Positions 19,001 through 26,667 of a stretch of 58,113 nt of DNA are shown here, piece after piece. Source of the stretch: Ghiorsea sp. (GTDB taxonomy: Bacteria; Pseudomonadota; Zetaproteobacteria; Mariprofundales; Mariprofundaceae); the NCBI GenBank assembly GCA_030949605.1, contig JAUZSH010000028.1, positions 1 to 58,113 on the forward strand, given 5' to 3'. A program made the position numbers and the translations under genes. Positions within the stretch are counted from its first letter, which is position 1. Each line of letters begins with the position of its first letter. The notes beneath the pieces are model-generated. The model saw only the letters and a program-made list of their open reading frames with translations, made no database searches and was not told the origin of the DNA.

Positions 19001-19339
19001 TTCACCGCCACATCCATGATTGGTATGATTGCGCTGGCAGGCATTGTGGTGCGAAACTCCACCCTGCTCATCGACTTTATCCTCGATTATCGCAAACGAG
19101 GTTACGATTTAAAAACCTCAGTGCTTGAAGCAGGTGCAATCCGCGCCCGCCCAATCTTATTAACCGCGATTGCAGTGGTTGCAGGTACATCCATCATGAT
19201 TTCCGACCCTGTATTTGGTGGCTTAGGTGTATCCATGGCATTCGGTACGATTGCCGCAACGATTCTAACCTTATTTGTCACCCCATTGATGTATTATCTA
19301 TGGCAGCGCGGTAAACCTGATCCAGCAGCTAAAGCATAA
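16043..19339 (+). CDS. RND-family efflux permease (AcrB/MexB superfamily)
   Basis: 1098 residues with one N-terminal helix, two large periplasmic loops and two six-helix blocks. TM4 carries the proton-relay pair in 'LGLLVDDAIVVIENIHRHL'. 'NIAGKLGKIAMTTNLTPIIS' at the N-terminus and 'LQNLDRIPAG'-like porter motifs are typical. The long first loop with 'PVSVITLSSNDLDGLALKRL' is of a subgroup annotated only as 'efflux RND transporter permease'. The start is 2 bases after the adaptor stop. It drives proton-coupled export; substrate unknown. Confidence 0.88.
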   Translation: MSELDHKTEEPLNIAGKLGKIAMTTNLTPIISILILLIGIFALYITPREENPQIDVPAANIIIQMNGASPMEVQNLIVHPMEMVLREMNGVDHTFGTAMGNVGVVTVSFEVGADKEISMVKLYDKIMQNLDRIPAGASQPLVKPMDVDEVPVSVITLSSNDLDGLALKRLAERVREQLAPLEGVSVAHIIGGRNHEIRVEIDPVKMAGYKITLDQMHNVLMSANAGGSVGSLVGDNRVTKVWLSGYLENAQEVGSLVVGSHGDRPVYLRDVATIIDGASEANQLHRIAYGPSAEQGSVAGDEPEMNAVSLSLSKQRGTNAVFVTQRILDKLEALKGDFIPSNVRVDITRDSGKKANDAVNYLVEHLAIAIASVILILLLFLGWREAAIVTMNIPLILFVVLAIGFLADQTINRITLFSLILALGLLVDDAIVVIENIHRHLHKGVKNTAEKAKLIIQATNETGKPTIVATIAVILAFIPMGFVTGMMGPFMAPIPFNAPLAMAASLIIAYAFTPWIAQRFLPNKMVAPTMEEHDADPKDWVHTTYMKYATPLVESAKARLIFWIVVAALFIGAMLQPAWQFIRPAGINGPLTTGGVELKMLPKGNQNTFNITIDLPEGSTLEETDRVAREIGHILRQHEMVKDYQTFVGRGGPIDFNGILRGAALFREAPHLAEIRVNLRNKHERAIRSDAIVLELREMLASVYAQHPLASIKLVEDPPGPPVRATLLAEIYGPDYEKQKEIAAEVRKTFADTYDIVDLDDSIGALQVQLNIKVNKEKAARLGVATAQVEVALRDFLSGYSFGAIHVESERHIVHLRVQLPRSMRVNAENLNQIYVSSPQGPVPLSTIATVEESTVQNPIFSKDGHLVTYVSAEPKQGSQVYSLLDIDSKIDGANLAGVELKTGGMRFTDTAPEDTFGYHMLWDGEMRLTLDVFRDLGAAFIVAMILIYLLMVAYYGQFILPMLVMAPTALTMIGIFPGHAITNQPFTATSMIGMIALAGIVVRNSTLLIDFILDYRKRGYDLKTSVLEAGAIRARPILLTAIAVVAGTSIMISDPVFGGLGVSMAFGTIAATILTLFVTPLMYYLWQRGKPDPAAKA

Positions 19340-19360
19340 GTTGAACTGCTGTTTCTGATT

Positions 19361-19396
19361 ATAACCCTCGCAGTTCATCTGCGAGGGTTATTTTTT
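19361..19396 (+). terminator. Rho-independent terminator of the efflux operon
   Basis: A perfect 11-bp stem, AACCCTCGCAG / CTGCGAGGGTT with a TTCAT loop, followed by ATTTTTT, 22 bases after the permease stop. The right arm also contains the stop codon of the integrase relic on the other strand. Confidence 0.9.
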
Positions 19397-19545
19397 GCTT
19401 AACATACCCAACGGGTTAACCACAGCCCCAAGATTCTGTTGCAACACATGCGTATAAATTTCCGTGGTTTTCATATCGGCATGAGCAGTCCTAAAGTCTT
19501 GCTCAAAGATTTTGCGTACTATTTGTAAATGTGTGTGCAGTTTAT
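19388..19545 (-). pseudogene. Relic of an integron-type tyrosine recombinase (IntI-like)
   Basis: This minus-strand frame encodes 'LHTHLQIVRKIFEQD', then directly 'HADMKTTEIYTHVLQQ' and 'LGAVVNPLGML' before a TAA in the terminator arm. The second part carries the last catalytic-domain residues of a tyrosine recombinase, with the nucleophile Tyr in 'TTEIYTHVL'. The first part resembles the IntI-specific region before the catalytic core. About 100 residues between them, including the other catalytic residues, are missing. The 5' side is cut by an IS30 fragment. The IntI assignment is by motif memory and less secure than the tyrosine-recombinase one. Confidence 0.62.
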
Positions 19546-19789
19546 CCTGTGTTGCGTGAAATCTCCCTGCACAACGTGCTACATGAACGCCCTAATGCCG
19601 AAGCAATATCCTTCTGAAAAGTACCCTTCTTACGCTCTAGTTCAATGTAGTGACGCTCTTGTAAGTTTAATTGTTTGTATCTCATATCACGCACCTTAAA
19701 ATCGCCTTATCTTGTAGCCAACACCCTCACCAGAATGAACTGATAAGAATAGCGATTACATACGATTGCACTTATGATACGAATTCAGG
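19546..19789 (-). mobile_element. IS30 5'-end fragment
   Basis: Nearly identical to the promoter-proximal end of the full IS30 copies (compare 31231-31474). It carries the terminal repeat ending GAATTCAGG and the first ~60 codons of the transposase. It abuts the integrase relic on one side and a truncated IS5-family copy on the other, with no remaining 3' portion. Confidence 0.85.
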
Positions 19790-20388
19790 CTTTTGCACAA
19801 ACAACCGATAAAACCTTTCCTGTTGTAGCGCAAGCTATGATTTGAGCTTTAATCGTATGGCTTTTTTTCTTGCCTGAGTAATATTGTTTTTGATGTTTTA
19901 CAGGACGCTCTATGGGTTGTTCTGATACATCTACAATCAATGTTTCCCTTTTATTATCAATAAGATCTAGTCGGCTAGGAAGTTTTTCAACGTTAGCTAT
20001 GATCCTCACATAACGGCTATATACCTTGTGACAGTAGGACTCTTGTATTCCAAAAACATTGCCAAGAACTTGAAAGGTTGGATAGTGGCGAATATAGTAA
20101 AGTGCTAACAAGATACAATCTTGCAATGATACTCTAGAACTTTTCAGACCGCGCCTTTTCAGAGGGTTAAGCTTCTTTTCATTTTCAATATGTTGCTCTA
20201 TTTTATCATATAAATCTGAAAAGTTTTTTTGCGTTATTCCTGTCATACGCAAAAATTTTTGAGGCTTACAGTGGATGATTTCTTTGTATCTTTGTAGGGT
20301 TCCATGATGCATACATCATACACAAACCGTGTATCTGAGGTAGGGTTAATAACCAATAAGAGAATCACGTTATTTAGGAAAGATGTCT
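19790..20388 (-). mobile_element. Truncated IS5-family copy (transposase N-terminal part)
   Basis: About 170 codons of the transposase found complete at 38199-39038, reading from 'KEIIHCKPQKFLRMTGITQK' to 'TGKVLSVVCAK', where the IS30 end cuts it. The outer inverted repeat (AGACATCTTTCCTAAATAA) is at 20370-20388. An 8-bp duplication near the start codon (TACAAAGA twice) shifts the ATG used in the complete copy out of frame, leaving an alternative ATG six bases upstream. The DDE catalytic residues beyond this point are absent. Confidence 0.85.
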
Positions 20389-20503
20389 AATGTATACGGT
20401 ATGAGCAATACACACTCCCACGCAAAAACATGAGAACGCGTAAAGCGACTTGAAGGCTTGTTCAATAATGAAGTGCGCGATCAGTTTATACGATCAACTT
20501 TTT

Positions 20504-21982
20504 TCAACCCTCCCAAACCAACACAGGTTTCCGTGCTGCTTGGGTTTCATCCAATCGGCGGCGAATAGGTTTGAGTGGTGCATCGTGTAGAGCTTGGGTA
20601 TCCCCTGCTTCACATTGCGCTGCAATTTCAAGCATGGCATCACAGAAAGAATCTAAAGTTTCTTTGGATTCTGTTTCTGTGGGTTCAATCAACATCGCAC
20701 CATGCACAATCAGTGGGAAATATACTGTCATCGGGTGGAAGCCCAAATCAATCAATCGCTTGGCAATATCCAAGGTTTTGACACCGTGTTTATTCTGCCA
20801 CTCATCGGTCAGTAAACACTCATGTTTACACAAACCTTCAAACGGCACGTGATACACACTTTTCAGCTTGCTCAACACATAGTTGGCATTAAGCACTGCA
20901 TCTTGAGCGATTTGGTGAATATGATTGTGTCCAAATGCAGAAATATAAGCATTGGCGCGCATATACACACCCGATTGCCCAAGTGTGCTCAAAATTGTGC
21001 CAATGGATTGTTCATCTTCAGTTTCAATGGAGAACACACCATCATTTTCCACAATACGTGGCACAGGCAAGAAAGGTTTGAGTGTGTCATTCACAGCCAC
21101 AGGCCCAGCACCCGGCCCACCGCCACCATGCGGTGTGGAGAATGTTTTGTGCACATTGATATGCAAGCAGTCCAAGCCCATATCACCCGGGCGAGCCACA
21201 CCAACCAGTGCGTTTAAGTTGGCACCATCACCATACACAAGACCACCTGCATCATGTACAAGTTGACAGATTTCTTTGATGTCTGTTTCAAATGTGCCTG
21301 CCGTGTTCGGGTTGGTCATCATCAATGCAGCAACATCATCATCCAAATGTTTTTTCAATTCATCCAAATCAATGCGCCCATCCGCGCCCGATTTAAGTTC
21401 AACCGTATACATGCCACACAATGCAGCAGACGCAGGGTTAGTGCCGTGCGCAGAATCAGGAACTAACACTTTTTTACGATTTTGTTCGCCTCTAGCATCC
21501 AAACATTTGCGAATCATCATCAAACCCGCCAATTCACCATGCGCACCCGCTGCAGGTTGCAAGGTTACATCACTAAAGCCTGCAATTTCAGCAAGCCAGC
21601 CTTGAAGCTCCGATAATAATCCCAACATGCCCTGCACTGAATCTTCAGGTTGATCAGGATGAACATGTGCCAACCCTGGCAAACGTGCGATTTGCTCATT
21701 CACTCTTGGGTTATATTTCATGGTACATGAACCCAATGGATAAAAACCAGTCTCAATACCGTGGTTCCATTGGCTTAGACGCACAAAGTGACGCACGGTT
21801 TCAGGCTCAGATAAACCCGGAATATTGGCTGGTGTTTTACGCTTAAATGCTGCCAAATCGCTAGACACTTCACCCTTCACACCGGGAAGATTGATGGATT
21901 CTGGTGCTTCATGCGCATGTTCAAACAATAAGGGTTCTTCTTGCTGAATACCTGATGTGGCTGAATATTTATTTTCACTCAT
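20504..21982 (-). CDS. gcvPB: Glycine dehydrogenase (decarboxylating) subunit 2
   Basis: 492 residues, the PLP-binding half of the split P-protein. The Schiff-base lysine is in 'HINVHKTFSTPHGGGGPGAGP'-type sequence (the HKTF motif). 'VPDSAHGTNPASAALCG' and 'GDGANLNALVG' are family hallmarks. The P-protein decarboxylates glycine and passes the aminomethyl group to lipoylated GcvH. Its start overlaps the gcvPA stop by 4 bases. It is last in the minus-strand operon agxt-gcvT-gcvH-gcvPA-gcvPB. Confidence 0.95.
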   Translation of the reverse strand: MSENKYSATSGIQQEEPLLFEHAHEAPESINLPGVKGEVSSDLAAFKRKTPANIPGLSEPETVRHFVRLSQWNHGIETGFYPLGSCTMKYNPRVNEQIARLPGLAHVHPDQPEDSVQGMLGLLSELQGWLAEIAGFSDVTLQPAAGAHGELAGLMMIRKCLDARGEQNRKKVLVPDSAHGTNPASAALCGMYTVELKSGADGRIDLDELKKHLDDDVAALMMTNPNTAGTFETDIKEICQLVHDAGGLVYGDGANLNALVGVARPGDMGLDCLHINVHKTFSTPHGGGGPGAGPVAVNDTLKPFLPVPRIVENDGVFSIETEDEQSIGTILSTLGQSGVYMRANAYISAFGHNHIHQIAQDAVLNANYVLSKLKSVYHVPFEGLCKHECLLTDEWQNKHGVKTLDIAKRLIDLGFHPMTVYFPLIVHGAMLIEPTETESKETLDSFCDAMLEIAAQCEAGDTQALHDAPLKPIRRRLDETQAARKPVLVWEG

Positions 21983-23325
21983 GCTGCCACCTCCATTGCT
22001 GCAATCAGCTCATTAACATCATCTTCCTCAATCATTTCTGTGGTTGCAACCAACAAATGCTTAGGTTCAATATTTTTCTCAAATTTCTCTAACGGAATAC
22101 CTGCAAATATATCTTGCTTGCGCGCTTCTGCGATAAAGGCATCACGCTTATCACCACTTTCAAAGGTCAGGACGGTCTCATTATAATGCGCACCGCTGGC
22201 TGCCACGACATGACTTGGCAATTTAGAGACCAATAAATCCAATGCCGCCGCGGAATGTTCGGCAATGGTGGCAAGCCCTGCATCACCCATTAAGGTCATA
22301 TAAGTTGCTGCTGCTGTACACATCAAACCTTGGTTGGTGCAAATGTTTGATGTCGCTTTTTCGCGACGAATATGTTGCTCGCGAGTAGAAAGTGTGAGTA
22401 CAAAACCACGTTTTCCATCAGCATCCGTAGTCAAACCACAAACACGCCCTGGCATTTGACGCAAATACTTCTTCTTACAAGTAAACACACCCAAATGTGG
22501 GCCACCGTATGCCATTGGGATACCCAATGCCTGACCAGACCCCACCACAATATCCGCGCCATACGCACCCGGTGACTCAATCAAACCAAATGCGCTCACA
22601 TCAGAGAAGGCCACCACCATCAAACATTTATGGGCATCACATGCTTCACGCAATGGCGCAAGGTCGTATACTGAACCATAAAAATCAGGATATTGCACAA
22701 TCACACATGCCGTTTTGTTATCAATTTCAGCAATCACTTTGCTTAAATCTGTACCAAATTTACCCATGCCCACTTCGACAAAATCACCTTCAAGACGCGA
22801 TAAATAATTCTCCGTCACCGTGCGATAACGCGGGTTCACAGAACCTGCTATCACTGTGCGTGTTTTGCGGGTCACGCGACGCGCCATCAATGCCGCTTCT
22901 GCCGTTGCCGTTGCCGCTTCATACATGGATGCGTTGGACACTTCCATGCCTGTTAAGCGTGCAATCATAGTTTGATATTCAAACAAGGCTTGCAGTGTGC
23001 CTTGGGCAATCTCAGGTTGATAAGGCGTGTATGCGGTTAGAAATTCACCCCGCGAAATCACATAATCCACCACCGCGGGTACAAAATGATGGTATGTGCC
23101 ACCACCCAAGAAACAACGGGTATTACCCGCATGTCTATTTTTTTCAGCAGCTTTGGTAAATTTTCTTACAATACCTGTTTCAGACAAACCTTCGGGCAAA
23201 TTCATGCTGCCAAGTTCAATATGGAACTCACTTGGAATATCAGCAAATAAATCTGCAATATTGTTTACGCCAATATCGTGCAACATGGCTTGTCTATCAG
23301 TATTAGTATGGGGCAAATATCTCAT
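21979..23325 (-). CDS. gcvPA: Glycine dehydrogenase (decarboxylating) subunit 1
   Basis: 448 residues, the partner half of the split P-protein. 'MRYLPHTNTDRQAMLHDIGV' is the usual N-terminus, so the ATG at 23325 is preferred to a start 39 bases upstream that falls in a repeat. 'FLGGGTYHHFVPAVVDY', 'EFLTAYTPYQPEIAQGTLQ' and 'REQHIRREKATSNICTNQ' are diagnostic. Split P-proteins occur in many bacteria and archaea, while E. coli has a fused gcvP. It forms a heterotetramer with GcvPB. Confidence 0.95.
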   Translation of the reverse strand: MRYLPHTNTDRQAMLHDIGVNNIADLFADIPSEFHIELGSMNLPEGLSETGIVRKFTKAAEKNRHAGNTRCFLGGGTYHHFVPAVVDYVISRGEFLTAYTPYQPEIAQGTLQALFEYQTMIARLTGMEVSNASMYEAATATAEAALMARRVTRKTRTVIAGSVNPRYRTVTENYLSRLEGDFVEVGMGKFGTDLSKVIAEIDNKTACVIVQYPDFYGSVYDLAPLREACDAHKCLMVVAFSDVSAFGLIESPGAYGADIVVGSGQALGIPMAYGGPHLGVFTCKKKYLRQMPGRVCGLTTDADGKRGFVLTLSTREQHIRREKATSNICTNQGLMCTAAATYMTLMGDAGLATIAEHSAAALDLLVSKLPSHVVAASGAHYNETVLTFESGDKRDAFIAEARKQDIFAGIPLEKFEKNIEPKHLLVATTEMIEEDDVNELIAAMEVAA

Positions 23326-23333
23326 GGTTTCAC

Positions 23334-23405
23334 TCGCTATAAAACCACAAAGGCACAAAGCCACAAAGAAAATCCCTGCGTTACTTTGCGCCCCCTGTGG
23401 TTAAA
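23334..23405. repeat. AACCACAAAGGCACAAAG-type intergenic repeat
   Basis: ACCACAAAGGCACAAAGCC and, on the other side of a short loop, GCGCCCCCTGTGGTTA form an imperfect inverted repeat between gcvH and gcvPA. A larger relative lies at 51360-51505 between sufU and sufS. Confidence 0.55.
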
Positions 23406-23408
23406 AAA

Positions 23409-23789
23409 TTATTCGTCTAAAAATTCAGTGTATTCTTCAGGGTTCATCAATTCAGTTTCAGCATTGTTATCGCTAATTTTCACTTTGATAATCCAACCTA
23501 CACCATAAGGGTCAGAGTTGACCAAATCTGCTTCAGACTCCAAAGCTTCATTGATTTCAATCACTTCACCCGCCACTGGCGCATAAGTATCGGATACGGC
23601 TTTCACTGATTCCACCACGCCATAAGCTTCGCCAGCATCAATGCTGCGCCCAACTTCGGGTAGTTCAACAAACACAATATCACCCAATGCTTCTTGGGCA
23701 TGATCAGAGATGCCGAATGTAGCTGTATCACCTTCAATACGCACCCACTCATGTTCTTTGGTAAATTTCAAATCTGTTGGTACTGACAT
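23409..23789 (-). CDS. gcvH: Glycine cleavage system H protein
   Basis: 126 residues, the lipoyl carrier of the system. The lipoylated lysine lies in 'GVVESVKAVSDTYAPVAGEV' (ESVKA motif). 'KEHEWVRIEGDTATFGISDHAQEALGDIVFVELPEVG' is split across the usual N-terminal hybrid fold. The acidic C-terminus 'EEYTEFLDE' is typical. It shuttles the aminomethyl group from GcvP to GcvT. The start codon lies one base after the gcvT stop. Confidence 0.96.
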   Translation of the reverse strand: MSVPTDLKFTKEHEWVRIEGDTATFGISDHAQEALGDIVFVELPEVGRSIDAGEAYGVVESVKAVSDTYAPVAGEVIEINEALESEADLVNSDPYGVGWIIKVKISDNNAETELMNPEEYTEFLDE

Positions 23790-23790
23790 A

Positions 23791-24885
23791 TTATTTCCTC
23801 ACATTCGAGCGAACAAACGGTGTTGTTGTCCGCTCTGCTTCAATTTGTTTACCGCGTATTTCAACAGTTAATGCCCCATCTGTCACATGTTCGGGTTTGA
23901 CATATGCCAAAGCCACGCCGCCACCTGCCAATGGTGAGTGCATACCCGAAGTCACTTCGCCACTTTCCACACCATCGACAAACACTTTATAATGCTCGCG
24001 TGGAATACCGCGACCTGTCAACTTCAAGGCAATCAAACGCTTTTGTGCGCCCTCTGCTTTGCGTGTTTCAACGGCTTGTTTTCCGATAAAGTCGCCTTTC
24101 GCCAATTTGGTAATCCACATCAACTTGGCTTCAACAGGGGTCACAGCATCAGAAATCTCATGCCCATAAAGCGCATAGCCCATTTCTGTACGCAACATAT
24201 CACGCGCTGCCAAACCAATAGGCACTGCACCTTGGGCTACCAATGCATCCCATACTTCTAGGGCAATACTGTTGGGGATATAAATTTCAAAACCATCTTC
24301 GCCTGTATAACCTGTGCGAGAAATGATTCCGCCAGCACTGCCAATTTTTCCTCGGGCAAACTTATAATAACCAACCGCTTCCAAATCAAACCCTGCAATC
24401 GTTTGCAGTGCCGCCTGTGCTTTTGCACCTTGCAAGGCAAGCAATGTGGTATCATCGGATTCATCGGTGACCGTTACATCAAAGTTCGCCGCCTCTTTCA
24501 ACAAATGTGCCACGTCTTTATGGCGGTTCGCTGCATTGATACAAAGATAATACGCTTCATCGTTGATTTTATAGGTGGTGATGTCATCAATAAATGTGCC
24601 TTGCTCATTCAAAAGCGCAGAATATTGAACCTGCCCATCTACAAGTTTGGACACATCATTGGTGGTCACATATTGTAAGAAAGACAACGCATCCTTGCCT
24701 TCAACACGCACTTGACCCATGTGTGTGATGTCAAAAATACCAGCCGCACCTTCACGCACCGCAGTATATTCTTTCAGCGCACCATTAGAATATTGCACAG
24801 GCAATTCATATCCTGCAAACGGTACAATTTTACCACCTTCTGCCACATGCGCATCAAAAAGTGGTGTTTTTAATAAATCGCTCAT
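23791..24885 (-). CDS. gcvT: Aminomethyltransferase (glycine cleavage T protein)
   Basis: 364 residues. It transfers the methylene group from lipoyl-aminomethyl to tetrahydrofolate and releases ammonia. 'TPLFDAHVAEGGKIVPFAGYELPVQY' is the family N-terminus. The folate-site Asp is in 'FLQYVTTNDVSKL'. 'SRTGYTGEDGFEIY' is another hallmark, and the C-terminal barrel contains 'GEVTSGMHSPLAGGGVALAYV'. It follows the aminotransferase gene by 2 bases. Confidence 0.95.
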   Translation of the reverse strand: MSDLLKTPLFDAHVAEGGKIVPFAGYELPVQYSNGALKEYTAVREGAAGIFDITHMGQVRVEGKDALSFLQYVTTNDVSKLVDGQVQYSALLNEQGTFIDDITTYKINDEAYYLCINAANRHKDVAHLLKEAANFDVTVTDESDDTTLLALQGAKAQAALQTIAGFDLEAVGYYKFARGKIGSAGGIISRTGYTGEDGFEIYIPNSIALEVWDALVAQGAVPIGLAARDMLRTEMGYALYGHEISDAVTPVEAKLMWITKLAKGDFIGKQAVETRKAEGAQKRLIALKLTGRGIPREHYKVFVDGVESGEVTSGMHSPLAGGGVALAYVKPEHVTDGALTVEIRGKQIEAERTTTPFVRSNVRK

Positions 24886-24887
24886 AT

Positions 24888-26066
24888 TTATTCGCCGTAG
24901 GCTGCAATCGTTGCTGCCATTGCTTTTTTGGTGTCAACATTTGCACCAACACGACCCAATACTTCACCCAAAGCCGATACACATTTAAGCACGTTATCTT
25001 GGCGAGATGCGTAACCCATCAAACCAATGCGCCATACTTTTCCAGCCATCACACCAAGACCACCACCAATCTCTAGGTTGTAGTCATTCAATAAAATACC
25101 ACGAACTTGCGCATCATCCACGCCCTCTGGAATAGTCACAGAGTTCAACTGTGGTAAGCGCACAGCTTCATCCACAATAAATGACAAGCCCAATGCTTCC
25201 AAGCCAGCTTTTAATGCATTGTGGTTTTTGGCATGACGCGCCCAAGCATTTTCCAAGCCTTCATTTTGCAGCAGTACCAATGACTCATGCAAAGCGTAAA
25301 GTGAGTTGATAGGTGCTGTATGATGGTAAGCGCGTTTTGCACCTTTGCCCCAATAACCCATAACAAGGTTCAAGTCTAAGAACCAACTTTGCACTTTGGT
25401 TTTACGATTTTGGATGCGCTCAACCGATGCAGGGCTGAAGGAAACAGGTGATAGACCGGGTGTGCAAGACAAGCATTTTTGTGTGCCTGAATAAATCGCA
25501 TCAATGCCCCAAGCATCCACACGCAATTCTGTGCCACCCAATGAAGTCACAGCATCAACAATGGTCAAACAATCATGAGCATGTGCCAAGTCGCACATCG
25601 CTTTCACATCTGTGGTTGCACCCGTTGATGTTTCAGCATGAACAAAGGCAACAGTTGTTGCTTCAGGGTGGGCTTTAAGGGCTGCTTCCAATTTAGCTGG
25701 ATCACAAGCTTTGCCCCACTCATCTTCAACCATAATTGCAATCGCGCCGCAACGCTCAACATTTTCTTTCATGCGTCCGCCAAACACACCGTTTTGACAG
25801 ATAATCACCGTGTCGCCTGCTTCAACAAGGTTGACAAAACATGTTTCCATGCCTGCAGAACCAGGCGCAGATACGGGAATTGTTAATTCATTTTTGGTTT
25901 GAAAAGCGTATTGCAACAAACTCTTCATTTCGTCCATCATTTGTACAAACAGTGGATCCAAGTGACCAATTGTTGGGCGAGCCATCGCCTCTAAAATTCT
26001 AGGGTTTACATCCGAAGGACCAGGACCCATTAATGTGCGTTGTGGTGGGTGAAATGATGATGTCAT
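24888..26066 (-). CDS. Class V aminotransferase, serine/alanine-glyoxylate type
   Basis: 392 residues, PLP-dependent. 'RTLMGPGPSDVNPRILEAMARPTIGHLDP' is the alanine/serine-glyoxylate aminotransferase N-terminus. The PLP lysine is in 'YSGTQKCLSCTPGLSPVSF'. 'HAETSTGATTDVKAM' and 'IVDAVTSLGGTELRVDAWGID' complete the active site. The reaction turns glyoxylate into glycine using serine or alanine. Being first in an operon with gcvT-H-PA-PB, it fits glyoxylate salvage: glyoxylate to glycine, then cleavage to C1-folate and CO2. The donor amino acid cannot be told from sequence. Confidence 0.85.
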   Translation of the reverse strand: MTSSFHPPQRTLMGPGPSDVNPRILEAMARPTIGHLDPLFVQMMDEMKSLLQYAFQTKNELTIPVSAPGSAGMETCFVNLVEAGDTVIICQNGVFGGRMKENVERCGAIAIMVEDEWGKACDPAKLEAALKAHPEATTVAFVHAETSTGATTDVKAMCDLAHAHDCLTIVDAVTSLGGTELRVDAWGIDAIYSGTQKCLSCTPGLSPVSFSPASVERIQNRKTKVQSWFLDLNLVMGYWGKGAKRAYHHTAPINSLYALHESLVLLQNEGLENAWARHAKNHNALKAGLEALGLSFIVDEAVRLPQLNSVTIPEGVDDAQVRGILLNDYNLEIGGGLGVMAGKVWRIGLMGYASRQDNVLKCVSALGEVLGRVGANVDTKKAMAATIAAYGE

Positions 26067-26094
26067 GTCTTACCTCTCATGGAATATTTAATTC

Positions 26095-26110
26095 GATACA
26101 TTATAGATAA
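26095..26110 (-). promoter_or_regulatory. Candidate -10 region of the aminotransferase-gcv operon
   Basis: On the minus strand a consensus TATAAT (plus-strand ATTATA at 26100-26105) lies about 34 bases before the ATG at 26066. A GAGAGGT ribosome-binding site follows. No good -35 is seen at 17 bases. I looked for a glycine riboswitch here and saw none; the leader is too short. Confidence 0.4.
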
Positions 26111-26152
26111 ACCCAGTGAATGCACCCGCAAGCGTAGTAAGGATAATCTATT

Positions 26153-26440
26153 TTAAAGCGGCCAAAGCTCAATACCAAGCAGGGTGAATGCCACAAGAAA
26201 AACCGCGCAACACATTATTGCCAAGCCATACAATGATAATAAACTTCGGTTTCCCATGTGTTGCACACCAATATAAATACCTGCGGCAGCAATAAAAAAT
26301 GCAAACTCATTGATGACCAATAGGCTTAACAATGGCACAGCACGTTGCCCATCTGCACCGACTGAATTGCCAATGATAATAATGGGTAAAAAGGTCAGGC
26401 AAAGTGCGACAGCCAAATAGGGGAAATTTACTTTCTTCAT
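26153..26440 (-). CDS. Small integral membrane protein, unknown function
   Basis: 95 residues, strongly hydrophobic, with about three predicted helices: residues ~8-26 ('LAVALCLTFLPIIIIGNSV'), ~36-58 and ~68-92 ('LYGLAIMCCAVFLVAFTLLG'). It begins MKK, typical of inner-membrane insertion. I recognise no family. It stands alone between the gcv operon promoter and rluB, on the same strand as both. It is likely real because of its uninterrupted hydrophobic pattern and length. Confidence 0.6.
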   Translation of the reverse strand: MKKVNFPYLAVALCLTFLPIIIIGNSVGADGQRAVPLLSLLVINEFAFFIAAAGIYIGVQHMGNRSLLSLYGLAIMCCAVFLVAFTLLGIELWPL

Positions 26441-26667
26441 GTGGATATAACCTCAATCGTTTGTTGGAGCGTCATGACTCAGCACAATTGCATTTCACGC
26501 AGGAACATGGAAACGAGACATTATGGCTCTGAAATTGATTCACTGCGTAACATCACTACTTAATAAAGATAGGCGACTTCAAGACCCAAGTGCAACATGC
26601 CAATATGTAAAAAATGCTGATGAAAGTCGAAAGATTCAGGCATCAATATTTCAGCAAGGCATGTTAT
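26441..26667. other. Intergenic region without recognised feature
   Basis: About 227 bases between rluB and the small membrane protein gene. A plus-strand frame from 26523 has no family resemblance and runs into rluB antisense. No hairpin terminator was obvious. Confidence 0.4.

Noticed and set aside
22497-22970. 157-codon plus-strand frame opposite gcvPA
   Set aside because: His/Pro/Gln-rich shadow translation of a well-supported gene.
26067-26152. Possible glycine riboswitch ahead of the aminotransferase-gcv operon
   Set aside because: The gap to the next gene is 86 bases and lacks the conserved aptamer core motifs; too short for even one aptamer with expression platform.
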